Made by a program: the position numbers and the translations under genes. Below, one piece after another: positions 1 through 5,491 of a DNA stretch of 5,491 bases. The notes beneath the pieces were generated by a model. The model saw nothing but the letters and a program-made list of their open reading frames with translations, did no database searches and was not told the DNA's origin. How positions within the stretch are numbered: position 1 is the first letter of the stretch; each line of letters starts with the position of its first letter. The stretch covers positions 1-5,491 of the forward strand of contig JBGTEN010000247.1 in assembly GCA_041747755.1 (NCBI GenBank), read 5' to 3'. The DNA comes from Aurantibrevibacter sp041747755 (GTDB lineage: Bacteria; Bacteroidota; Bacteroidia; Flavobacteriales; Flavobacteriaceae).

Positions 1-449
1 GAAACCACCTTATCCGAAAGACCATTAGCCAACTTCTGTAAAAGAAAAAGATCTTCCTCGTAATCTGCCTCAATACAAATGGGAATAACCTTAAAATCTA
101 CAGGAACTGCTTTAGTAAATGTTTGCAAAGGGTAAAAACTACCTCTTCTCTGGTTGGGTAACAAAACATCCAAAGTAGCAATGCCGGAAGTGTGGACTAT
201 TAAACCCTTCTTGACTTTTAAATGTTGCGAAATTTCGGCAATAGCATCATCACTTACAGCGAGCATATAAATATCCGAATCCAACAATTTTGTAAAATCG
301 CTGGTTATAGCAACTCGATCTTTATATCCTTCAATTTTAGATATATCTCTGGCGTAGCACTGCACAACTTTAATAGTCGGACACGCCTCAAAAGCTTTAA
401 ATAAATGGGTAGCCAAATTGCCTGAGCCAAGAATACTAATCCTAATCAT
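1..449 (-). CDS. Rossmann-like / DUF2520 domain protein, NAD(P)-binding N-terminal part (runs off left edge)
   Basis: The first 149 residues of a protein whose C-terminus lies beyond base 1. It starts at the ATG complementary to 447-449 and opens MIRISILGSGNLATHL. This is a first Rossmann beta strand followed by a dinucleotide-binding loop, GSGNLA at residues 8-13. A second strand ends CYARD (31-35), and Arg34 there hints at NADP over NAD preference. AVSDDAI (64-70), HTSG (86-89) and the RRGSFYPLQTF stretch (101-111) are the pattern I associate with the Rossmann-like plus DUF2520 family of Bacteroidota, relatives of pyrroline-5-carboxylate reductase and the 6-phosphogluconate dehydrogenase fold. 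The substrate-side DUF2520 helical domain is probably the missing part. No substrate is established for this family as far as I know, so oxidoreductase activity is inference. There is no signal peptide, so it should be cytoplasmic. The 208 bp between it and the upstream same-strand gene argue for a separate promoter, but I see no convincing one. Confidence 0.88.
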   Translation of the reverse strand, partial: MIRISILGSGNLATHLFKAFEACPTIKVVQCYARDISKIEGYKDRVAITSDFTKLLDSDIYMLAVSDDAIAEISQHLKVKKGLIVHTSGIATLDVLLPNQRRGSFYPLQTFTKAVPVDFKVIPICIEADYEEDLFLLQKLANGLSDKVV

Positions 450-657
450 GGGACTAAATTAAGGATATATTTTGTCTTGTGAGACCTTAAAAGTATTCCT
501 GTTTGAAGTATTAATTACGCTATAGACACAATAAAGAATGTCTCAACAAATGAATGATTTAATTTTATAATTGCCTTACTTAATGAAAAAATGTTTAAAA
601 AAGGCAAAGTTTTGTAGCACTGTCTTGTAAATGGCATACTTTTTATTGAAGGACAAA

Positions 658-1674
658 TCAAAACGCTAATAGCTCTACATCCGGTATTTGTTTCAAATAT
701 TTTTCGAGAAATGATTTATGGGACGCGCCTATTATTACAAGTATTTTCTTTTCCGGATTTGAAGCAACTACTCTTACTATATTTGCTGCAATAGACAGGT
801 TTCTCATTTCCCAAAGAGAATATCTGCTTCTATCGGTTTTTGAGCTAAAGTTAGTTTTAAACCATAATGCCCATTGACCTTCAAAGTCTTGCTTCATAAA
901 GTCTTGTGAATTGTAAAACCGGTATAAATGATATAAGTCCTTATCATTTACAGCTTCGTTTTCAAGAGAATATACCTTTTCATAAAACTCAGATTTAGCA
1001 ATAAGGCCTTCGATGAATTTTGAATTGGATTGATAATCAGCTAAAAAACTTGGAAACTCATTTAATAATATGGTTTCATCTTGGAGATTATCTATGTAAT
1101 GTATCTGTCTTAATTTGTTCATTTTAGCAATCTCTAATCCTATTGTATTAATTTCATTCTTTGCGTTTGCCAATCTTTCCAATAATTCTCTTACTATTTC
1201 ACTTAATGCGCCTTTGTCATTGAGTTGTTTGTAAAAAAGGGTTGCAGACCAAACATCATAGCTGCACAGATATGAGTTTATATAAGCTATTTTTTCTATG
1301 TCAGAAATATTTTCTTTTAAGTTTAATCTGTCTATGTTCTTCTTAGCTTCCTCATAAGTTTGGTTTACTGTTTTTTGATGTGACAACCCAAATTCAATGT
1401 ATTTATTAAATGATTCATATAAATCCTGCCAATGATTCTCTGTCCTTCCCTTTATATCTAATAGTAATTCTGCCGGCATATTTTCAATTGCTACTACGTC
1501 AAAATTTTCATTTTTTAAACTATCCAAAACTCTTTTCAAATAGCTTGGATGAAAGTCTTCCAGTTGTTCCAAATGCGGTGTCCCTAAAACCAAAATTTTG
1601 GTTTTTGTTATGTCTTGAGAGGATAATGAATTTGAAATCAGAAGCAAAACATATAGTACAAGAGAAGTTTTCAT
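658..1674 (-). CDS. Secreted DUF5694-like protein of the TraB/TIKI/EreA-like superfamily
   Basis: A complete 338-residue protein. Residues 1-20 form a signal peptide: Lys2, a hydrophobic core at 5-13, then SNSLSSQ, a typical flavobacterial cleavage region. There is no lipobox Cys, so the mature protein is probably soluble in the periplasm or exported. The rest carries the scattered motifs of the TraB/TIKI/EreA/ChaN-like superfamily: strand ILVLG followed by GTPH (31-34), strand VVAIE ending in Glu64, an Arg-Asn pair with a following helix (EMRN, 289-292), and a final strand ILVIIG with GASH (316-319) just before the C-terminus. In characterised relatives the two GxxH motifs and the Glu are active-site or metal-site residues (TIKI metalloprotease, EreA esterase). 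The middle, about 70-280, is helical and charged and gives no further clue. The family name DUF5694 is from recall of similar Bacteroidota proteins; hydrolase activity is inference. It is divergent from ccsBA, with 189 bp between the two starts. Confidence 0.85.
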   Translation of the reverse strand: MKTSLVLYVLLLISNSLSSQDITKTKILVLGTPHLEQLEDFHPSYLKRVLDSLKNENFDVVAIENMPAELLLDIKGRTENHWQDLYESFNKYIEFGLSHQKTVNQTYEEAKKNIDRLNLKENISDIEKIAYINSYLCSYDVWSATLFYKQLNDKGALSEIVRELLERLANAKNEINTIGLEIAKMNKLRQIHYIDNLQDETILLNEFPSFLADYQSNSKFIEGLIAKSEFYEKVYSLENEAVNDKDLYHLYRFYNSQDFMKQDFEGQWALWFKTNFSSKTDRSRYSLWEMRNLSIAANIVRVVASNPEKKILVIIGASHKSFLEKYLKQIPDVELLAF

Positions 1675-1732
1675 TAATATAATTAGGTTGAAAAGATTTT
1701 TTGAATGAGACGATTGTCTCTGTGTAATGTTA

Positions 1733-1740
1733 CAAAGTTC
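1733..1740 (-). promoter_or_regulatory. Weak candidate -7 element for the DUF5694-like gene
   Basis: The minus strand reads GAACTTTG, five of the six fixed positions of the Bacteroidota -7 consensus TAnnTTTG (first T replaced by G). It lies 58 bases upstream of the ATG at 1674. A TTG about 24 bases further upstream could act as the -33 element, though that spacing is at or beyond the long end. One mismatch in AT-rich DNA is easily met by chance. Confidence 0.25.
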
Positions 1741-1825
1741 AATTTGGAGTTTTCTACCCCATCACAAGAGGAAAATATAGTTCACCCAAGAGTGTTAATA
1801 AAAAGATTATTCACCTCAAATACTC

Positions 1826-1833
1826 TATTTTTG
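1826..1833 (+). promoter_or_regulatory. Probable -7 promoter element of ccsBA
   Basis: TATTTTTG is a full match to the Bacteroidota primary sigma factor -7 consensus TAnnTTTG. It lies 30 bases before the ATG at 1864, which would give a 5' leader of roughly 20-25 bases. No TTG is found at the expected -33 distance; the best substitute is a TTA at 1807-1809, with 16 bases between. Its position downstream of base 1705 supports 1864 as the real ccsBA start. Confidence 0.5.
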
Positions 1834-1863
1834 CAAGCGAAAATTTATACTTACTTTTCCATA

Positions 1864-4800
1864 ATGTTAGATCAGATCAAAAAAATCCTATTTTCTACAC
1901 GATTAACAGCCGTACTTTTTATAGTTTTTGCAACTGCCATGGCTTTTGGCACCTTCATTGAAAGCTGGTATAGTACCGATACTGCCAAAATTTGGATTTA
2001 TAATGCCACCTGGTTTGAGACTATTATGGTCATTTTTGTTATCAATTTTGCAGGAAATATTTTTCGATATAAATTACTCCGTCGCGAAAAATGGCCTGTT
2101 TTACTTTTACACCTTTCGTGGATTTTAATCCTAGTTGGAGCCTTTATAACCAGATACATTAGCTTCGAAGGTGTTATGCCTATTCGCGAAGGAAATACTG
2201 AAAAGATTTTTTATTCAGATAAGACTTTTTTAACCGCTTATGTGGATGGCACAATTGATGGAGAGGCCAAGCGGAAAATTCTCGAAGACCCAATTATAGT
2301 AACCCCAGAGGCTTTGAAATCCAGCCTACCCTGGAAAAGCGATTTTAATGGACAAGCTTTTTCCATAACCTATGTAGACTTTATTAAAGGCGCTAAAGAA
2401 GGTTTGATAGCTGACGAAGCCGGTGAAACGTATTTAAAAATTGTAGAGGCCGGAGACGGAAACAGGCATGAACACTATCTGGAAGACGGCAAAATTGCTA
2501 GCATCCACAACGTACTATTTGCATTAAATAATGAGACCGAGGGTGCCATAAATATTTATGCAAATGACAGTGTTTACATGATAAAAACTCCTTTTGAAGG
2601 AAATTTTATGCGGATGGCAGATCAGTTTCAGGGCGATGTTACGAAAGATTCTTTGCAAGTTTTACAATTGAGGTCTTTGTATAACATGGCGGGGATGCAA
2701 TTCGTAATTCCGGAACCTCTGGTTAAAGGCTCGTACGGGATAGTAAAAGTGCCTCAGGAAGAAATTACCCCGGTAACTCAGGATGCCTTGGTTCTTGAAA
2801 TAGTATCCAACGGGGAAACGGTACAAAAGAAAATTTTAGGAGGAAAGGGTCCTTCAAATTTCTCCGAAAAGTTCAGCATTGGTGGTTTGGAGTTTGCCAT
2901 AAGCTACGGCTCTAAAGTGTATGAGTTACCTTTTGGTATAAAGCTAAATGATTTTATAGCTGAAAAATATCCGGGTACCGAAAAGGGCTATGCCTCTTTT
3001 ATGAGTAAAGTAACCATAGAAGATGAGCGACCATTTGATTACGATATTTATATGAATCACGTTTTGGACCATAAAGGGTATCGCTTTTTTCAGGCGAATT
3101 TCGATCCTGACGAAAAGGGAACCGGACTTTCCGTAAATCATGACTTTTGGGGTACCTGGGTAACCTATATTGGTTATTTTTTATTGTATTTAGGTCTTAT
3201 GGGCATTATGTTTTTTGGAAAGACACGTTTTAAAGATTTGGCTAACTCTTTATCCAAACTAAAGTCAAAAAAAGCAGCGCTAACGACCGTGTTGTTCTTA
3301 GGGTTTTTTATACAAGGCTTTTCGCAGGAAAATCATGAACATAGAAACAGACCCTCCCAGCAGCAGGTAGATTCTTTGCTAAGCACTATTGTTGTATCCA
3401 AAGAACATGCCTCAGAATTTGGCAAACTGGTTGTACAAGATGAAGGAGGTAGGATGAAGCCAATTAATACTTTTGCCTCCGAGCTATTAAGAAAACTTAG
3501 CTTAAAAGACACCTACAAAGCATATAATGCCGATCAGATTTTTCTATCCATGATGCAAAATCCGGCCTTATGGTACAATACTGAGATTCTTGCATTGGAT
3601 AAAAAAGGGCAAAACGACAGTATCCGAAAAATAGTAGGTATTCCCCCCGGCCAGAAATACGTAAAGGCCACCGATTTTTTTGATGCTCAGGGACAATACA
3701 AATTGGCTCCTTATCTTCAAAAAGCATATGCCACCAATACCCCCAATAAATTTGAACAGGATTTTAAAGATGCCGATTTGCGCCTGGCACTTTTAGATAG
3801 AGCCTTAAGCGGAGACATTGTGAAAATATTTCCCCTGTTGGATGACGATAACAATAAATGGATTTCAGCCCTGGAATATCGCTCCGGAAAATTCCAGATA
3901 TCAGATTCTTTGTACGGCAACTTTGTAAAAAACTCCATCCCGTATTATCTAATTACACTTCAAAACGCCAAAGTTACCGGAGATTACTCGGAACCCAATA
4001 AGCTTTTAGCCGCATTTAAACAAAACCAGGAAAACCATGGAAAAGAAGTTTTGCCGTCCGAAAACAAAATAAAGGCAGAGATTTTCTATAATAAGATGGA
4101 TGTTTTCAACAAACTATATAAATATTATGCCCTTGTTGGTATTTTAATGTTTTTATTTCTGGTAATCCAGATTTTTAAAGATCGCAAAATATGGCGGTAC
4201 ATCATAAGTGCTATGAAAATCTTGATTGTGTTGTTTTTTATAATGCACACCGGCGGACTCATCATGCGGTGGTACATTTCCGGTCATGCCCCTTGGAGCG
4301 ATGCTTATGAGAGTATACTCTATGTTTCTTGGGCTACCATAGGCATGGGACTCTTGTTTAGTCGCAAAAGCAATATGACCATTGCTGCATCCGCATTTGT
4401 AACAGCTATGTTACTTTGGATTGCCCACCAAAGTTGGATAGATCCATCCATTGCAAACCTGCAACCTGTTTTAGATAGTTATTGGCTAATGATACATGTA
4501 GCTGTTATTGTGGGAAGTTATGGACCGTTAACCGTAGGTATGATATTAGGCGTGGTAAGTCTTTTATTGATTATTATGACCACAAAAAAGAATAAAGCCC
4601 GAATGGACATCAACCTAAAAGAGCTTACCATTATCAATGAGCTTTCCTTAACTGTGGGACTTGTAATGCTTACCATAGGAAATTTTCTAGGTGGACAATG
4701 GGCCAATGAAAGTTGGGGACGTTACTGGGGCTGGGATCCCAAAGAGACTTGGGCATTAATATCCATTATGGTATACGCTTTTGTTATCCATACACGTCTG

Positions 4801-5025
4801 GTGCCTGGACTAAGAGGAAGGTGGACATTTAACTTTTTAAGCGTTGCTGCCTTTGGAAGTATAATGATGACTTATTTTGGAGTAAATTTTTACTTGGTTG
4901 GGCTGCATAGTTATGCCAGCGGAGCACAAGTTATTACACCAAGTTTTATTTGGTATACTGTAACCGGAGTGTTAATGCTGGGTGGGATAAGTTATTGGCG
5001 TTACAAGGTAAATTACGCCAAATAA
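1864..5025 (+). CDS. ccsBA: CcsB-CcsA fusion: System II cytochrome c synthetase and haem exporter
   Basis: This 1053-residue inner-membrane protein carries haem to the periplasm and attaches it to CXXCH cysteines of apocytochromes c. The CcsB (ResB-like) part has membrane segments near 14-32, 50-67 and 78-99, a large periplasmic domain to about 430 ending in the typical YRFFQANFDPDEKGTG stretch, and a segment near 431-453. A short hydrophobic segment (471-487) and a periplasmic linker domain with GGRMKPINT (528-536) lead into CcsA. CcsA spans about 754 to the end, with RWYISGHAPW (802-811) and the haem-binding WWD motif at 951-963 (WGRYWGWDPKETW). Expected haem ligands are all present: His83 and His976 in membrane segments, His878 (IHV) and His1015 (GLHSY) on the periplasmic side. 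The gaps 878-976-1015 agree with those I recall for Helicobacter hepaticus CcsBA (761-858-897). The frame is open from 1705, but family proteins begin near this Met and a promoter-like element sits at 1826-1833. CcsX/ResA and CcdA partners are not in the window. Confidence 0.96.
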   Translation: MLDQIKKILFSTRLTAVLFIVFATAMAFGTFIESWYSTDTAKIWIYNATWFETIMVIFVINFAGNIFRYKLLRREKWPVLLLHLSWILILVGAFITRYISFEGVMPIREGNTEKIFYSDKTFLTAYVDGTIDGEAKRKILEDPIIVTPEALKSSLPWKSDFNGQAFSITYVDFIKGAKEGLIADEAGETYLKIVEAGDGNRHEHYLEDGKIASIHNVLFALNNETEGAINIYANDSVYMIKTPFEGNFMRMADQFQGDVTKDSLQVLQLRSLYNMAGMQFVIPEPLVKGSYGIVKVPQEEITPVTQDALVLEIVSNGETVQKKILGGKGPSNFSEKFSIGGLEFAISYGSKVYELPFGIKLNDFIAEKYPGTEKGYASFMSKVTIEDERPFDYDIYMNHVLDHKGYRFFQANFDPDEKGTGLSVNHDFWGTWVTYIGYFLLYLGLMGIMFFGKTRFKDLANSLSKLKSKKAALTTVLFLGFFIQGFSQENHEHRNRPSQQQVDSLLSTIVVSKEHASEFGKLVVQDEGGRMKPINTFASELLRKLSLKDTYKAYNADQIFLSMMQNPALWYNTEILALDKKGQNDSIRKIVGIPPGQKYVKATDFFDAQGQYKLAPYLQKAYATNTPNKFEQDFKDADLRLALLDRALSGDIVKIFPLLDDDNNKWISALEYRSGKFQISDSLYGNFVKNSIPYYLITLQNAKVTGDYSEPNKLLAAFKQNQENHGKEVLPSENKIKAEIFYNKMDVFNKLYKYYALVGILMFLFLVIQIFKDRKIWRYIISAMKILIVLFFIMHTGGLIMRWYISGHAPWSDAYESILYVSWATIGMGLLFSRKSNMTIAASAFVTAMLLWIAHQSWIDPSIANLQPVLDSYWLMIHVAVIVGSYGPLTVGMILGVVSLLLIIMTTKKNKARMDINLKELTIINELSLTVGLVMLTIGNFLGGQWANESWGRYWGWDPKETWALISIMVYAFVIHTRLVPGLRGRWTFNFLSVAAFGSIMMTYFGVNFYLVGLHSYASGAQVITPSFIWYTVTGVLMLGGISYWRYKVNYAK

Positions 5026-5081
5026 GTACTTTTCCAAAGCACTTAGTCCATAGAATATACCCATCGCAGGCATCTATATAC

Positions 5082-5114
5082 AATGTGGGACAAACCAAAA
5101 CCAAATCCCATGTT
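5082..5114. terminator. Imperfect hairpin between convergent genes, possible terminator
   Basis: Bases 5082-5090 (AATGTGGGA) can pair with 5106-5114 (TCCCATGTT) as a nine-pair stem with two G-U wobbles around a 15-base A/C-rich loop. It starts 57 bases after the ccsBA stop and lies 68 bases beyond the stop of the convergent gene on the right. No clean T-run follows on either strand, so it is not a standard intrinsic terminator. A competing pairing exists between TCCCAT at 5106-5111 and ATGGGA further right, near 5139-5144. Termination is inferred mainly from the convergent layout. Confidence 0.25.
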
Positions 5115-5181
5115 TACTAAGAATTTAAATTTGGGGAAATGGGAAAATCAGATGAAAGTTCGAATACTAATTTGTGGCTTA

Positions 5182-5491
5182 TTATTTCTTTTTTAAATAT
5201 TCTAACTTTTTTAATTCTTGCTTTTGGTTCATGACCTTAGTTAGGGAATCCACTTTTCTTTCTAAAGAATTGTATTTTTCTGCGTTTGGTTTTCTTAAAT
5301 TATTGAGAGATAATAACAATGCGCAAAAGCTCAATAATAAACCAATTTTTCCTATAATCTTTTGAAATTTTGATTTTTGAAATTCTCTGTATAATTCTAC
5401 GGCTTTCGGCTTAATTCTAATTATACACGATACATCACTTCTTTTGATTAGGTATCCTGCCTCTACAGGAAACCAAATCCCTCTATCGGTA
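5182..5491 (-). CDS. Unrecognised membrane protein, C-terminal part (runs off right edge)
   Basis: An open frame enters from the right edge and gives 102 residues before TAA, followed directly by a second in-frame TAA (5179-5181). No start is visible, so the true N-terminus lies beyond 5491. Counted from the edge, residues 1-40 are mixed polar and aromatic (TDRGIWFPVEAGYLI, then a basic stretch). Residues 45-62 are a hydrophobic segment rich in Leu and Ile, flanked by lysines. Residues 70-102 are strongly charged with Leu, Val and Met at heptad-like spacing (YNSLERKVDSLTKVM), suggesting a short coiled coil. This suggests a single-pass or tail-anchored membrane protein with an oligomerising tail. 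I do not recognise the family and assign no function. The composition, the continuous frame to the edge and the double stop make it more credible than the shorter Phe-rich plus-strand frame over the same DNA. It is convergent with ccsBA, 156 bp away. Confidence 0.6.
   Translation of the reverse strand, partial: TDRGIWFPVEAGYLIKRSDVSCIIRIKPKAVELYREFQKSKFQKIIGKIGLLLSFCALLLSLNNLRKPNAEKYNSLERKVDSLTKVMNQKQELKKLEYLKKK

Noticed and set aside
222..404. Plus-strand open frame of 60 codons
   Set aside because: It is antisense to the Rossmann-like/DUF2520 gene, which has clear motifs over the same bases.
465..474. TATATTTTG-like run resembling a -7 element on the plus strand
   Set aside because: The spacing is one base too long for TAnnTTTG, and there is no plus-strand gene within reach downstream.
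450..657. Possible terminator, small RNA or promoter in the gap between the two minus-strand genes
   Set aside because: I found only short A/T runs, weak 5-base pairings and an 8-base direct repeat (TGTCTTGT at 473-480 and 621-628). None stands above chance in AT-rich DNA.
1410..1682. Plus-strand open frame of 90 codons
   Set aside because: It lies antisense within the N-terminal half of the DUF5694-like gene, whose signal peptide and superfamily motifs are convincing. The plus-strand product shows no recognisable pattern.
2944..4706. Several minus-strand open frames of 62-76 codons and a short plus-strand frame at 1928-2128
   Set aside because: All lie within ccsBA, which is unbroken and motif-complete through this span. 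None shows a domain or signal of its own.
5174..5365. Plus-strand open frame of 63 codons, Phe-rich
   Set aside because: It is the complement of a Lys/Glu-rich minus-strand frame that continues to the window edge. The Phe/Tyr/Ser-rich composition is what the reverse of Lys-rich codons gives.
1..5491. Mobile element, CRISPR array, tRNA/rRNA, toxin-antitoxin or defence system
   Set aside because: I saw no transposase or integrase motifs, inverted-repeat pairs, regular spaced repeats, cloverleaf sequence or paired small genes on either strand.

Overview
The window looks like an ordinary chromosomal stretch from a member of the Bacteroidota, most likely a Flavobacteriaceae species. Four things point there: the AT-rich sequence, the lack of Shine-Dalgarno motifs before the starts, a TAnnTTTG-type promoter element, and the gene content (a one-polypeptide CcsB-CcsA cytochrome c synthetase, a Rossmann-like/DUF2520 protein, and a secreted DUF5694-like protein whose signal peptide ends in SSQ). 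This is inferred from family knowledge and motif reading, without a database search.

Layout: (1) 1-449, minus strand: the N-terminal 149 residues of a Rossmann-like/DUF2520 protein that runs off the left edge. (2) 450-657: a 208-bp gap with no gene, RNA or clear promoter. (3) 658-1674, minus strand: a complete secreted protein with the motif set of the TraB/TIKI/EreA/ChaN-like superfamily, best matching DUF5694. (4) 1675-1863: a divergent intergenic region with a good TAnnTTTG element for the rightward gene and a weak one for the leftward gene. (5) 1864-5025, plus strand: ccsBA, a 1053-residue System II haem exporter and cytochrome c synthetase with all four expected haem-ligand histidines and the WWD motif. 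(6) 5026-5181: a convergent intergenic region with an imperfect hairpin. (7) 5182-5491, minus strand: the C-terminal 102 residues of an unrecognised membrane protein with one hydrophobic segment and a charged coiled-coil-like tail, running off the right edge.

The only gene with a firmly assignable pathway is ccsBA. It moves haem across the inner membrane and attaches it to CXXCH motifs of periplasmic c-type cytochromes, so it supports respiration. Its usual thiol-redox partners (CcsX/ResA, CcdA) are not in the window. No clear functional link to the neighbours is visible: they lie on the opposite strand and are separated by intergenic DNA. The most useful corrections are the ccsBA start (1864, although the frame is open back to 1705) and the placement of the 338-residue protein in the GxxH...E...RN...GxxH superfamily. 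I found no mobile element, CRISPR array, tRNA, rRNA or defence system, and nothing that supports a previously undescribed system beyond the modest points listed under findings.
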